This document shows positions 43,067 to 53,824 of a stretch of DNA of 64,000 bases, piece after piece. The stretch spans positions 620,001 to 684,000 of the forward strand of contig NZ_QOVF01000002.1 of assembly GCF_008365385.1 (NCBI RefSeq), written 5' to 3'. Below the pieces are notes generated by a model. The model did not search any database, was not told the DNA's origin, and saw nothing but the letters and a program-made list of their open reading frames with translations. The position numbers and the translations under genes were made by a program. Within the stretch, counting starts at the first letter, position 1. Each line of letters begins with the position of its first letter. Source of the DNA: Halopseudomonas laoshanensis (GTDB lineage: Bacteria; Pseudomonadota; Gammaproteobacteria; Pseudomonadales; Pseudomonadaceae).

Positions 43067-46000
43067 TCAGCGTCCAAATCTCTTGCTATAGGTCAGTCCA
43101 AGCATGCCGCCAGACTCGGTATCAGTGCCTCTCGGCGCTGACTGGTAGCCCAGGTTGAAGGCCAGCTCGTCGTCACCGAACACCCGCGTACCGATCCCGG
43201 TGCTGAGGCCATAGGTGAACTGGCTATCAACCCAATCCCATCCTGCTTGCACATCTACCAGCCAGGTATAATCCGGCTGGTCACGATTAAGCGCGCCGGG
43301 AAACCCGCGACGCCACGAGCTGCCGGCATACAGCCGGCCGTACTCTTCCTGCAACAGGGTGGAGGCTTCAACAGCCTCCAGCTCGATCGGCCCGCCATCG
43401 GCTACCGTCAGGCCGTCCAGCTCACCCCCGCTCAAACTGTTGCGCTGATAATCGATACCCGCGCGCGTCACCCAGGTCGGACCCTCAAACTGCTGAATCT
43501 GATTGAACTCGAGATTGAAGGCGGTGCCATTACCCAGGTCATGACCATAGCGTGTGCCATAAGCACGCCGCTCGACTGACCATGAGAGCTGATCGCGGGA
43601 TGACAGACCGTGAATGCCGGCGATCCAGATTGCATCCTGTTCACCCACCGCTCGCATGTATCCGCTGTCGAGGCTTTCCTGGTTCCAGCCGAGTCCAACC
43701 TCGATCTGATCACGCGCGCCCAACTGCCACGAGCGAGATATCTCCACGCCCTGCCGGTCTTCGTCAGCACGGGTGCTGCTGTCAACTGCGACCGCAACCC
43801 GACCGTTGGCCAGCTTGCGACTCAGTGTGACGGTTGCGGTGTTTTCGGTGCCCAGTTCGCTGGTGTCGAGCTCGTCAGCGGTGTAATCCTGACGCTTGAG
43901 ATCGAGACTGGTATACCAGTCATCCAGTACATGACCGGCGAGGGTAGCGTGCGTACCACTGAGTTCTATACCGCCAAGATCCTCGCGCATCCAACCTATG
44001 CGAGCACCCTGCGGAACGCGCGACTGAATATCCACCGCCTGGCGACGCAACTGAATGTCGACAATCGTCGGGTTTTGCGCACCCAGATGGCTGAGCGCCA
44101 AACCGAGCGCGGCACTTTCTTCGCCCAGACGATCAAGCGCTTCGACGTTCTGTGCAGGATCAAGCTCACCTCTGGCTACCAGTTCGGTGAGCATGTCGCG
44201 GTTATAATTGCGTAGCGCTTCCTGCATATTGTGATAGGCATTGACCTCAAGGCCGTGGCTGCGCCCCCAGGCTTGCCAGGCGTCTTTCTGCGACGACTGA
44301 TTGACCATGTCGAGCTGGGTGAGCATACGATCGAACCACAACTGCAGCATCGCTGGTGAGCCGTCCTGCCATTGCATGGCCTGACGCTCGGAGCGCAATC
44401 CCGAGTGACTGCTGGCCAACAGACGCAGCCAGACGGCATAACGCTGGGGCGCGGCTTCCGGCGACTCGAACACCATGTTCGCTCCGTCGCCGGGCCGACT
44501 CTCGAATTCCTTGACCAGTTGGTGCCGAAGCCGCTGGGCCAGATCGAAGCGCTCGGCCGCTTCCAGGCCGTCAACATAGGCGGCGCGGGCCAGCCAGTCA
44601 TAGGGGTTGGCACGCAAATGCATGCGGTACCAGGCCAGCGCTTCTTCGTGTCGACCGAGCATCTGATTGGCCGCCGCGAACGGTAGCCACATATTGCCGT
44701 TACGCCGCGCAAAAGCTCGCCAGCGGTGGGTCATCAAGGGCAAGTCAGCAGTGCGCCGATGATCGATAAAAAACCACATCAGGCGTTCACGGACCAGCGC
44801 GTTGTTGGGGTAGAGGGCCAGAGCGGAGCGGTAAATACGGGCCGCCTCGTCAACGTCCTCGTCGCGCTCCGCCAGCCAACCCTTGGCGAGCAGCACACCG
44901 GCTTGACGTCCAACGTTCGGCTGTTCGTCGGCTTCCGCCAACAACTCGCGTAACAAATCGATATCACCCAGCACGGTGGCCATTTCCAGCGCCAGGATCA
45001 GGTACTCTGCGTCACCGCGTTCACGCCAGCCTTGCAGCAGCATATCCAGCGCCTTGCGCGGCTGCTCCAGGCGGTAGAACTCGATCAGCTGATTCTGTTC
45101 ACTACTGTTCAACGCGATGCCCTGCTCCAACATGCGCTCGTAAGCGATGCGTAGCTCGTCGTCACGTTCCAGTTCCCACGCGAGCCCGGCAACGGTGCGC
45201 CAGTACTCGGGGTCATCAATATCACGATTGTCGATATCGAGAATGTCCCAGGCGCGCTGCGGCTGGGAAATGCGCCAATGCGCGCTGGCCCATTCTATGC
45301 GCTCGGTAGTACTCAGCTCGAACTGCTTGGACATGCGCTCCCACACCAGCGTTTGCGCTTCAAACTGCTGCGTGTGCTCGAGGCTCTGCACCAGCCGCAG
45401 CCAGGCCATCCGGTGATTAGGGTAATTGTCCAGATACTGACGCAACCAGGCTTCGGTCCGGTCCGGCTCACCCAGCGATTCAAGGCCGAACACCAAGGCA
45501 TCGAGCTTTTCATCAGACAGCCTTTGACCTTGCGCAGCAGGCTCCAGCAAGGCGATACCACGTTCGTAATCATACAACTGGAATGCGAGCCTCCAGGCGT
45601 GTTCACGCGCCTGCGGATCCTCCTCCAGGCTCAGGTATCTGATCCAGTAATCCAGCGCTTTCTGGCTATGACCCAGCCATTCGCCCAGCTTGGCCATCTG
45701 TACCAGGAGTTCAGTATCGATCGGGCGCAAGGCCAACAGGGTGTTACCGGTTTGCCAAGCGGCAGGCAGATCACCCGAGGCCAACTCAAGGCGAAATTGC
45801 GCCTGCACCGGTTCTGCTTGATAGGGCTGCAGCTCGCGCCAGCGGGTGACCAGAATAGTGGCCAGATCCATGCGCTGACTGCCAGTGGCCATCTGCACAC
45901 CTTGCTCCAGCCAGGCAGCGTCGGCGGCGGTCAGCTCATCGCGCTCCCTGACCAGGAGCCTGGACGCCTGGTCCCCGGCGCCCACTGCAAGCAGGGCGTC

Positions 46001-46651
46001 GTAGGCTTCGCGCAGGTAATAACGGCGGTCTTCTACTTTCTCGCTGGCGGCCAGAATATCCAGATAGATCATCGCTGCCTTGCCCGACTGCCCACTGGCG
46101 AGGTACCAGCGCGCAGCAAGTTTGAGGTAGGCGAGATGTTCTTCCGGAACCCGATGCGCCAGCGAGTGATAAACATCCGCCGCCAGCCAGGGCATTTCCA
46201 TCTTCAGCGCCAGCTCGGCCCAGGATCGCGCTTGCTCAACCGACAGCTGACCGTGATCAAACTCCATCATCTGCTCGCTAGCCTGGGCTATGCGATCAGG
46301 ACTGGTACCATTGATCGCACTGAGTGCATCAATGGTCCGCCGGTGGTACTCCAGCTGCACCGGGTCGGCATTTTCCCAAGCCAGCAGATGCCGCCGGGCC
46401 CGGCTGTATTGCCCGAGGTCCACCAGCAGCTGGACCAGATCAAGACGCAGCTCATCATCCTCGGGACGTGAGGCCAACAAAACCTCGGCGTAGCTGGCGG
46501 AGACATCGTCAGCGCGCTCCTGGTCGTCAGGGAGGAACACGTCCTCGCTGTTATAGGTCAACACGAGCACGCCGCCAATAGCCGCGGCGGAGAACGCCAG
46601 CGTCCAGGGGCTGATCAGCCGGACGGGTTTACTCGCAGACGAGTTGCGCAT
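43067..46651 (-). CDS. pelB: Pel TPR/porin export protein PelB
   Basis: A 1194-residue protein. An N-terminal inner-membrane helix (PWTLAFSAAAIGGVLVLTYNS) is followed by a long periplasmic superhelix of TPR repeats (about 50-850), for example DPQAREHAWRLAFQLYDYERGI. A C-terminal outer-membrane beta-barrel (about 880-1194) ends in LGLTYSKRFGR. Length is within a residue of P. aeruginosa PelB. It guides PelA and the polymer to the barrel exit. The start lies 23 bp inside the 3' end of pelA. Confidence 0.95.
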   Translation of the reverse strand: MRNSSASKPVRLISPWTLAFSAAAIGGVLVLTYNSEDVFLPDDQERADDVSASYAEVLLASRPEDDELRLDLVQLLVDLGQYSRARRHLLAWENADPVQLEYHRRTIDALSAINGTSPDRIAQASEQMMEFDHGQLSVEQARSWAELALKMEMPWLAADVYHSLAHRVPEEHLAYLKLAARWYLASGQSGKAAMIYLDILAASEKVEDRRYYLREAYDALLAVGAGDQASRLLVRERDELTAADAAWLEQGVQMATGSQRMDLATILVTRWRELQPYQAEPVQAQFRLELASGDLPAAWQTGNTLLALRPIDTELLVQMAKLGEWLGHSQKALDYWIRYLSLEEDPQAREHAWRLAFQLYDYERGIALLEPAAQGQRLSDEKLDALVFGLESLGEPDRTEAWLRQYLDNYPNHRMAWLRLVQSLEHTQQFEAQTLVWERMSKQFELSTTERIEWASAHWRISQPQRAWDILDIDNRDIDDPEYWRTVAGLAWELERDDELRIAYERMLEQGIALNSSEQNQLIEFYRLEQPRKALDMLLQGWRERGDAEYLILALEMATVLGDIDLLRELLAEADEQPNVGRQAGVLLAKGWLAERDEDVDEAARIYRSALALYPNNALVRERLMWFFIDHRRTADLPLMTHRWRAFARRNGNMWLPFAAANQMLGRHEEALAWYRMHLRANPYDWLARAAYVDGLEAAERFDLAQRLRHQLVKEFESRPGDGANMVFESPEAAPQRYAVWLRLLASSHSGLRSERQAMQWQDGSPAMLQLWFDRMLTQLDMVNQSSQKDAWQAWGRSHGLEVNAYHNMQEALRNYNRDMLTELVARGELDPAQNVEALDRLGEESAALGLALSHLGAQNPTIVDIQLRRQAVDIQSRVPQGARIGWMREDLGGIELSGTHATLAGHVLDDWYTSLDLKRQDYTADELDTSELGTENTATVTLSRKLANGRVAVAVDSSTRADEDRQGVEISRSWQLGARDQIEVGLGWNQESLDSGYMRAVGEQDAIWIAGIHGLSSRDQLSWSVERRAYGTRYGHDLGNGTAFNLEFNQIQQFEGPTWVTRAGIDYQRNSLSGGELDGLTVADGGPIELEAVEASTLLQEEYGRLYAGSSWRRGFPGALNRDQPDYTWLVDVQAGWDWVDSQFTYGLSTGIGTRVFGDDELAFNLGYQSAPRGTDTESGGMLGLTYSKRFGR

Positions 46652-49442
46652 TACTCACCTGTTTAGTCGATAAGGAGAAGTGCCAGAGTCCATTCGCTGC
46701 CCGCCCGCTGACCTTTTGTCCGGCCGTTTCGAGACGGCAAGCCGAGTTGGAGCGAATAGAGAAAGCGATAGGGAATTCACCGGCAAAAGAAAGCTCTACC
46801 CGCCGTTCATCAAGGTAACGCCAAGCCGTCAGCGGCACGTTGGCTTGTTCGAGAGCGGGAGCGGTATCACGGGTGGCCTGCAGCGTCAGTAGCGCGCGCT
46901 CCGCGCTGAGGTGCACATACCGCCCCTGGGGCAGATCGACGACACCAGCAACACCCTCCGATGCCAACATATCCGGCCAACCCAGCGATGGGTCCAGGCG
47001 TACGGTACGCAAACCCTGCAGCGCCCGGATCTGCCATGCCCCGCCAGCAGTACGAGCCAGGGAAGCTGTATGCAAACCATGGGCGCGCAGCAGATAGTCA
47101 CTCATCCACAGCGAGATCGGCTGCTGATCCATCATGTGCCGGTAGACATCCCCCATCACCTTGATGGCGGCCATTTTGGTGCCGGAATAAAAATGGTAAT
47201 ACAGGTGCAGGCCGCGCATACGTCGTGGCGAGTCGGTGAGCTCGAAGGTTTCAATCACATCGCGGAAACCGTAATACGGCCCTTGCCACAGATTGGTGTA
47301 GACGTTCTCATTGATGATCGGCGCGTAAACCTGCAGGCCTCCAGCTGTGGGACGCAGCAGCGGATACAGACCAGTAAGCGACGAATCGGCACGGGTCAGG
47401 CGGGTCTCGCCGCCATTGACGTTGAGCAATCCTGCGTCATACGCAAGCTTGATAGTCGGCGCATCCGGTATCGCGTCGCCGCTCCAGAAAATCATTTTTA
47501 CCGGCTTGTCCGCTGGCGCCAGGCGATCGCGTACGTAATCACGCGAACCGAACACCTCGCGTTTGAAATCGATCTTGTCGTAGCCAGGGATCGGCAATTT
47601 AAGGCCATAGTCGGCCTGAAAACCTTCCTGCTGACTGTCTCTTTCCGCCTGCCAGAAATACGGATGGCTGAAGGTGTGGGTGGCCGGCTCTACCCGCTCG
47701 TGGGACAGAATACGCCGTGCCAGCGGCTCCAATTCGCGCGCCAGATAGGGATACATGCCCTGCGGACCGATCTCACCTTCGATAAACGAAACAGAGGTCA
47801 GTAGCGGGTAAGGTTTGATGAAGTCGTTAAGCACCGTGGTTCCGGCATAGGGCGTGCCGGGAATCTCCGCTCGCGACGGGAATCCATCACCATCGATGTG
47901 CACCGTAGCAATACGCCGCCCGTTCTCGGTGGTTACGTCGGGAGCAGGCAACGGAGCCAGCTGCAGAGCACGTTGCAGGAAGGCAAAGGGATCGATGATC
48001 CATTGCCGGGTGTCGTCCTCGCCTTCGAACACATAGGGTGCCAGCGCAATCCCGCCCCAGTCACCGGTGACTACAGGGGTATGCTCACGCCCTGCTGCAT
48101 CAACCAGCACCAGCCCGGTCTTGTTGGCGCTGGACTGGCTACCGATCGCTGCCAGCCCACGCGAGCGAACTACCAAGGGCGCTTCGAATGCGCCGATCAG
48201 CTCCCGGTCCTGGCTGACTATTTCCAGACCTGAGATGGGCTGCATGCCGTTAAGCTGCAAACCCAACTTGGTGAGAATCGCCGCGTCATCAATCGGCAAA
48301 CCTTGAAAGAACGCCAGCGGTGTGCCCTCCTCCAACCGATTGTCTATCCACCTGTTGAACACGCCTCTGGCTTCCGGCACCCCGGAAGTCATCCACACGA
48401 TTGCCCCGGCGTAGAGCCCGGTCATCGTCGAGGTAGGGAGCGAGTCATCAACGGGCAGATAGTCGACCCGATAGCCCATGTATTCCAACAGGCCGCCCAA
48501 GGACCTGAAGCCACCGGTACGCGTCAGTGCGCCTTCGCGCGGGTCGTACAGCACGGCTATGCGCCGGGGCTGCACTTCGATGCTACCCACACCCAGCGTA
48601 TCCAACCCTGGGGTACTGATATACGGCAGATATCCTTCGCCGACCAGCCGACTGGCGAGCTTACGCGCTTCAGCGCGCCTCTCGGCAGGCAGATAGTCAA
48701 TCGCCACAATCGGAATACTGCGCTCGCGCACCGACTTCAACTGTTCGGTAAGCCAGGCGCGATCCTGCTCCGGTACCGGCCGGTACACTTGCCGCCGCGC
48801 GTCCCAGCTGGCGTGAATCGATTCAACCGCCACAGCTGCCACGCCCTGCTTGAGATCAGGCAGCACTTCAAAGCCACGGTTGAGGAATAATTTCAATTGC
48901 GGGTAACGCTGGTGAAGATCACGCAACAACGCCAGCAGCGCATCGCGCTGCGCAGGACGCTGGTCTTCGGCGAGCAGCGTGAAGCTGTCGAGGGTATCCA
49001 GAAACAGGCCGGCGTAGCCACGCTTCTCAAGCTCGGCCGCGCGGCTGAAAATATAATCTCGCCATCCGGCACTGGTCAGGTCCATGACATGACTGTTCCA
49101 GCCGGGATTGCGCGTTTGTTCCGCGGCATGCTCGAGCAAATCGGGACGGGATTGCGCCTGATGCTCGTCCAGCTCGCCGATGGAAAGATAGGCGAACGGA
49201 TGCGACCCCTGCGCGACGACAAATGAGACGTCAGCGGGCGTCATATGCTCCGGTTCAAAAACCACCCAGTCGAACTGCGCAAGCTCGCCGAGCGGCGGCT
49301 TGTCGGCATACCAGAAGGCAACGCTTGCAGGCACGGACTTTGATGGTGCGGCGACCACTCCGAGCGAAAATAATACTGTTATCAGCAAACCGACCAGCTT
49401 TCCGATGCTGGTTACTGCCTGGCTTAAACTACTCGGGGCCAT
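46629..49442 (-). CDS. pelA: Pel hydrolase/deacetylase PelA
   Basis: A 937-residue periplasmic protein with a signal peptide (LVGLLITVLFSLGVVAA). The N-terminal GH166-type glycoside hydrolase part shows FDWVVFEPEHM, FAYLSIGELDEH and GYAGLFLDTLDSF. A Rossmann-like middle follows. The CE4-like deacetylase has a metal/catalytic Asp in VHIDGDGF (about 515) and THTFSHPYFW (about 586) supplying the two His ligands. PelA trims and partly deacetylates Pel during export. It is the first gene of the operon; 390 bp separate it from the divergent PilZ-DUF1631-GGDEF-EAL gene. Confidence 0.95.
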   Translation of the reverse strand: MAPSSLSQAVTSIGKLVGLLITVLFSLGVVAAPSKSVPASVAFWYADKPPLGELAQFDWVVFEPEHMTPADVSFVVAQGSHPFAYLSIGELDEHQAQSRPDLLEHAAEQTRNPGWNSHVMDLTSAGWRDYIFSRAAELEKRGYAGLFLDTLDSFTLLAEDQRPAQRDALLALLRDLHQRYPQLKLFLNRGFEVLPDLKQGVAAVAVESIHASWDARRQVYRPVPEQDRAWLTEQLKSVRERSIPIVAIDYLPAERRAEARKLASRLVGEGYLPYISTPGLDTLGVGSIEVQPRRIAVLYDPREGALTRTGGFRSLGGLLEYMGYRVDYLPVDDSLPTSTMTGLYAGAIVWMTSGVPEARGVFNRWIDNRLEEGTPLAFFQGLPIDDAAILTKLGLQLNGMQPISGLEIVSQDRELIGAFEAPLVVRSRGLAAIGSQSSANKTGLVLVDAAGREHTPVVTGDWGGIALAPYVFEGEDDTRQWIIDPFAFLQRALQLAPLPAPDVTTENGRRIATVHIDGDGFPSRAEIPGTPYAGTTVLNDFIKPYPLLTSVSFIEGEIGPQGMYPYLARELEPLARRILSHERVEPATHTFSHPYFWQAERDSQQEGFQADYGLKLPIPGYDKIDFKREVFGSRDYVRDRLAPADKPVKMIFWSGDAIPDAPTIKLAYDAGLLNVNGGETRLTRADSSLTGLYPLLRPTAGGLQVYAPIINENVYTNLWQGPYYGFRDVIETFELTDSPRRMRGLHLYYHFYSGTKMAAIKVMGDVYRHMMDQQPISLWMSDYLLRAHGLHTASLARTAGGAWQIRALQGLRTVRLDPSLGWPDMLASEGVAGVVDLPQGRYVHLSAERALLTLQATRDTAPALEQANVPLTAWRYLDERRVELSFAGEFPIAFSIRSNSACRLETAGQKVSGRAANGLWHFSLSTKQVSNAQLVCE

Positions 49443-49832
49443 TCGAGTCCCTTGTTTATATTCTGATTTTTATGACTGCGTGACAGAAAACCCTGCTCCC
49501 GCCCCCAAAGAAAAATGTCATAGCTAACTGCCACGATGCCAAAATAGTATCACTTCGTTTCAAAGGCAATCTATTCGTCAAAAAAATTTCATCTGCATGC
49601 AAATAACTCAGCGCGACTCACACATAAGACAGAGATGCCAGAAAGTCTCCGCCACAGGCTGGACGGGACGGTTGCGAACATAAAGCAAGGTTGAGCAAAC
49701 CAGGCTGACCGACCGCGCCAAAGTGACTACCTAGAGAACAGCAGCCCGATTGCTTGCGTCGCAGCAAGGGACATTTGCCCGGTTCACATCTAAACTGGGC
49801 GAACGACTTGCAGTCCTGCCAATGGTGTAGTC
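49443..49832. other. Divergent intergenic region pelA / c-di-GMP gene
   Basis: No gene seen. It must hold both divergent promoters. A TGACA (49487) and a TGTCA (49516) form a spaced inverted pair on an AT-rich flank next to pelA, and 49550-49610 is AT-rich. I could not identify a clear FleQ or RpoS site. Confidence 0.5.
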
Positions 49833-52800
49833 ATGGAAAAGAGAAGATGGCCACGAAAGGCCGCCGAGTTTAATGCCGTACTCAGCCTGAGTCTGAATGA
49901 CAACTTCCGTTGCATCATTCGTGATTTCAGTCAGGCCGGCATGCTCGTCAGCCTGGACGATCTGGTGCTGGCTCGGCTAAAACGCAGCACGGGGTCAAGC
50001 CAAGCAAGGCCCGCAAGTATCTGTCTGGAACTGCCTGACCGCAGCATTGCGATGGATGTGGAGGTGGTGCGCTTCACCGACCAGGGCGCAGGTTTGCGGC
50101 TGGTGGTGCCAAGCCAGGAAAACTACACCGCGCTACAGCAAGCGACCCAAGGCAACCGCGCCAGCTCCGCAGCGCTACCGCGCAAGCTGTTGGCCGGGCA
50201 GCAGCAACTCAGCCCGGAACGCCGGGAGAACCTGGCAAAGACCACCAATCTGGCGTTCAAGCTGTTTCTGGAAGATCACTTCACCGGCTATTTCGGCGAG
50301 CTGGAAACCGCTCTGCTGATTGAAGCAGACCGGCAAAAGACCCAGGCCCTGCAACAACCCTTCTTTGATGCCATCGCGCTATTTCGCAAGCAACGCCAGC
50401 GGGTGCTTGGCGCCACGGTCAACCGCATAGGCGAAACAGCACTGGATATTGCGCTGGGCCGGCAGGTACCCGAGCAGGTCGCCGAGCAGAACGAGGGCAA
50501 GGTGCACACGCTGGCGCTGGTCGACAAGCATGATTTCGAGGATTGGCTGGTCGTGCGGGTCGCCATATCGCGGACTGAGCTGCAGCTGCGCGACAGCTTG
50601 ATAGAACTGCAACTGCGTATTGATGCCGCTTTCGGCAATCGCGGCGCCAGCCGTACCTTCAATCCTTACTCACCCTCGGCGCTGTGCAATACCTTCTTCG
50701 AAGTCATTCGTCATCTCGGGCTTAACAACAAGGTTATCGAGGTGGTTTTCAAAGTGCTGCAAGAGCGCATCCTTGCGCAGCTGGACACTGCCTATCAGGA
50801 ACTCAACAAGCTTCTGGTCGACGCCGATATTCTTCCCGGTCTGGACGTTAATCACTATTTGGCTTCGCAAGCTCAGCAACCTCGGTCGACACGCCCGCCC
50901 GCCCCCGCGGTGACGGCAGCAGAGAACATGGCCGAACCGCCTGCCGCCCCTGCGTCGGCGCCACAGCCAACGGCCGCTGAGGGCCACCAGTCGCCACCGG
51001 AGTCCGCCTCAGAGGCTTACCCTGCATCGGGCACTGGCCAGGCGTTCGGTGCAGCCAGCCAGTTGATGAACATCCAGCGGCAGTTGACTCACCCACGCCA
51101 GCAACTGGTTGAGAACAGCACGATCACGGGTATGCAACCATCCTCCACCGCGCTAACCGCGCTGAATGATATGAAGGCGCGGATGCTGCAAGGCCAGGTC
51201 AGCTTTACTGGCCCTGGTGCGCTCAAGCAGCAACTGATGCAGGCCAGCGGCGGGACGCGGATGGAGCTGAGCGAGTTCGAACATGACTCAGTCGAAATGA
51301 TCGAAACGCTGTTTGACAGCATTGTGCAGAACGAGCGGGTAGCGAGTGACCTCAAGGAGGAGCTGCGCAAACTGCAGGTACCGCTGCTGAAGATCATGCT
51401 CAAGGATCCGGAGCTGTTCAGTGGCGATTTTCATCCAGCGCGCCAGGCAGTGAATTATCTGGCGCTGCTATCGGATCAGGGCAGTATCAACCTGGAAGCC
51501 AATAAAGGCCCGATACTTGAAAGCATTCGACATATTCTGGAGAGCGAGGACGACACTCAGGCGTTCAGCCAGAGCCTGGAAAATCTGGATGAGCTGGTCT
51601 CCCGGGAAAAACGCTTTATAGAGCGCAACCTGAGCCGTATTCGCGAAACCTGCGCAGGTCAGCAACGCCTGATTCAGGCCAACCGGCAGATCGAGCGTCA
51701 ACTGAGCGAGCTGTTTGATCGTCCGGTCCCGACCGTGCTGATCGATCTGGTTAATCACGGCTGGAAGGATCTGATGCGCCTGAGCTACCTGCGCGAAGGG
51801 ATCAGCAGTGCCTCCTGGACGATGAGCCTGACAGTGTTAACCCAATTGCTCTGGCATCTGCTGCCGCAGAGCAACGAGGCACGGCAACCGCTGCAAACCC
51901 CGGACCAGCTGCTCAAACTGCTGGGCAAGGGGCTGTCCAAAGTGCCCGAAGACGGTTACGCGCACGCCGACATGATCGAGCAGATTGCCCAGTTGCTAAG
52001 CAGCGGAATACAAGACACCACACCGATGGCGCTCTACAGCTCTGCGGAGCTTAACAGCGATGTGCTGGATGCGCGTCTGGCTGCCCAAGTCGATACCGAT
52101 ATGGGGCTGGTACGTTGGCTCAAACGCGCCCGCAACCTGAAAGTCTCGCAGTGGTTCGAGCTGACCCGGGATCAGCAACCCACTCAGCTGTACCAATTGG
52201 TATGGATGGCCGATGATGCCAGCCAGTTCATGTTCGCCAATCACCACGGCACCAAAACCGTAGGACTGTCACTTGAGCAGGTTGCCCAGTTGCTGCGCGA
52301 CGGCCACCTGGAGCTGATTCACGACACAGCCATGCCCGCCGTTGAACAGGGGCTGGATGCGCTGGTGCAGAAGATCTATGACAAGCTGGCCTTCGATTCT
52401 TCTCACGATCAACTGACTGGCCTGCTGACGCGCAAGGAATTTTCCCGCTGCCTGGCTCAGTGTGTCGCCCAGGCGCAGCAGGAGCAGACCACCTACACGC
52501 TGATCTTCCTCGATATTCAGCAGTTCAAGGTGATCAACAATACCTGTGGCTATGAAACCGGCGACCGCTTCCTCAACGAACTGGCGCGGCGCATCAGCAG
52601 CTTTGTCGACACCGAGGCGCTGGTCGGTCGGGTTGGCCCCGATCAGTTCGCGATTCTCGCCCCCATGGAAGCGGACAAAGCAGGCTACCGGTTGGCCACC
52701 GACCTGAAAACCGCGATCGAAACCACACGTTTCGTACATGAGCATCACAGTTTCGTCATCAATACTGTGGTGGCGATGCTGGGCTTCGATCATGAGAATC

Positions 52801-53702
52801 AGCGGGTCATGGATTTATTGCGCTCGGTTGAAGCCGCCGCTGAAATATCCAAACGTTCCGGCTACAAGGACATTCAACTGGTACTACCCGGTGATGAACG
52901 CCTCGAAGAGCTGGATGAGGTGATGACCTGGGTCACGCGCATCAACCGGGCGCTGGATGAAAACAACCTGAAACTGCGTTGCCAGAAAATCGCCCCGCTG
53001 CATCAGCAGGACGCCGCTCTGCCCCACTACGAAGTGCTGCTCACAGTGATTGATGACCAGGGCGAGCACATGCCGCCGGCGGACTTCATCAAGGTGGCAG
53101 AAGATTACAATCGCATGGGCTCGGTCGACCGCTGGGTGATCGAAACCGTGTTGCGCTGGATGATGGAACATCAGGATCAGATGCACCTGTTCGGCGGCTT
53201 CTCGATCAACCTGTCGGGCCATTCGATGAACGATGATTCGTTCCTCGACTACCTGTTTGACGCGCTGGTGCGCTACCAGGTACCGCGGGACAAGTTGATT
53301 TTCGAGATCACCGAAACCACCGCCGTGGCCAATCTGGAAGACGCCGCCGACTTTATCAACGAGATGCGCAGTATCGGCTGCCGTTTTTCCCTGGATGATT
53401 TTGGCGTGGGCCAGTCCTCCTACTCTTACCTCAAACGCTTGCCGGTGGATTTCATCAAGATCGACGGCGCCTTTGTGCGCGACATCACCCGCAGCGATGT
53501 GGACTTCGCACTGGTGCGCTCGATCACCGAGATGGGTCACTACCTGAACAAGAAAGTCATTGCTGAATACGTCGCCGCCGAAGATATTCTGGAAACCGTC
53601 AGGAGCATTGGCGTGGACTACGCTCAAGGCCACGTGCATGGGCTGCCGGGCTTGCTGGATAATCTGGACCTGAAAAGCCCGCTAGCGCAGCAACCGGCCT
53701 GA
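49833..53702 (+). CDS. PilZ-DUF1631-GGDEF-EAL protein, copy 1
   Basis: A 1289-residue cytoplasmic protein. Residues 1-95 form a PilZ-like domain with the c-di-GMP motifs R4-x3-R8 (RRWPR) and D31-x-S-x2-G36 (DFSQAG). A large DUF1631 helical region (about 130-790) carries its hallmark HPARQAVNYLALLSD. A GGDEF domain (about 854-1010) has a broken active site (RVGPDQF). The EAL domain (about 1030-1275) has Glu in YEVLLTV, Asn in SINLSG, Glu in FEITET, DDFG, Lys in IKIDG, Glu in IAEYV and Gln in YAQGH, so c-di-GMP hydrolysis is plausible though the signature is EVL. It is divergent from pelA. An internal Gln/Pro/Ala-rich stretch (340-420) is a disordered linker. Confidence 0.88.
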   Translation: MEKRRWPRKAAEFNAVLSLSLNDNFRCIIRDFSQAGMLVSLDDLVLARLKRSTGSSQARPASICLELPDRSIAMDVEVVRFTDQGAGLRLVVPSQENYTALQQATQGNRASSAALPRKLLAGQQQLSPERRENLAKTTNLAFKLFLEDHFTGYFGELETALLIEADRQKTQALQQPFFDAIALFRKQRQRVLGATVNRIGETALDIALGRQVPEQVAEQNEGKVHTLALVDKHDFEDWLVVRVAISRTELQLRDSLIELQLRIDAAFGNRGASRTFNPYSPSALCNTFFEVIRHLGLNNKVIEVVFKVLQERILAQLDTAYQELNKLLVDADILPGLDVNHYLASQAQQPRSTRPPAPAVTAAENMAEPPAAPASAPQPTAAEGHQSPPESASEAYPASGTGQAFGAASQLMNIQRQLTHPRQQLVENSTITGMQPSSTALTALNDMKARMLQGQVSFTGPGALKQQLMQASGGTRMELSEFEHDSVEMIETLFDSIVQNERVASDLKEELRKLQVPLLKIMLKDPELFSGDFHPARQAVNYLALLSDQGSINLEANKGPILESIRHILESEDDTQAFSQSLENLDELVSREKRFIERNLSRIRETCAGQQRLIQANRQIERQLSELFDRPVPTVLIDLVNHGWKDLMRLSYLREGISSASWTMSLTVLTQLLWHLLPQSNEARQPLQTPDQLLKLLGKGLSKVPEDGYAHADMIEQIAQLLSSGIQDTTPMALYSSAELNSDVLDARLAAQVDTDMGLVRWLKRARNLKVSQWFELTRDQQPTQLYQLVWMADDASQFMFANHHGTKTVGLSLEQVAQLLRDGHLELIHDTAMPAVEQGLDALVQKIYDKLAFDSSHDQLTGLLTRKEFSRCLAQCVAQAQQEQTTYTLIFLDIQQFKVINNTCGYETGDRFLNELARRISSFVDTEALVGRVGPDQFAILAPMEADKAGYRLATDLKTAIETTRFVHEHHSFVINTVVAMLGFDHENQRVMDLLRSVEAAAEISKRSGYKDIQLVLPGDERLEELDEVMTWVTRINRALDENNLKLRCQKIAPLHQQDAALPHYEVLLTVIDDQGEHMPPADFIKVAEDYNRMGSVDRWVIETVLRWMMEHQDQMHLFGGFSINLSGHSMNDDSFLDYLFDALVRYQVPRDKLIFEITETTAVANLEDAADFINEMRSIGCRFSLDDFGVGQSSYSYLKRLPVDFIKIDGAFVRDITRSDVDFALVRSITEMGHYLNKKVIAEYVAAEDILETVRSIGVDYAQGHVHGLPGLLDNLDLKSPLAQQPA

Positions 53703-53712
53703 GCCTGAGCGC

Positions 53713-53735
53713 ATGCCTGGCGGCCCACCAGGCAT
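53713..53735 (+). terminator. Hairpin after c-di-GMP gene copy 1
   Basis: ATGCCTGG and CCAGGCAT form an 8-bp perfect stem with a 7-base loop, 10 bp after the stop. No T-run; may be a weak terminator before glpD. Confidence 0.45.
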
Positions 53736-53824
53736 ACAACCGTTACCAGACGTGTAGCAGCATGACCACCCATCACTTGCTGTGTACTATTGGGCCAGTG
53801 CCTACCCTGTTTCAGAGCTGACCC

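Noticed and set aside
45278-46471. 397-codon open frame on the plus strand
   Set aside because: Antisense to the TPR part of pelB, with no recognisable family and no ribosome site.
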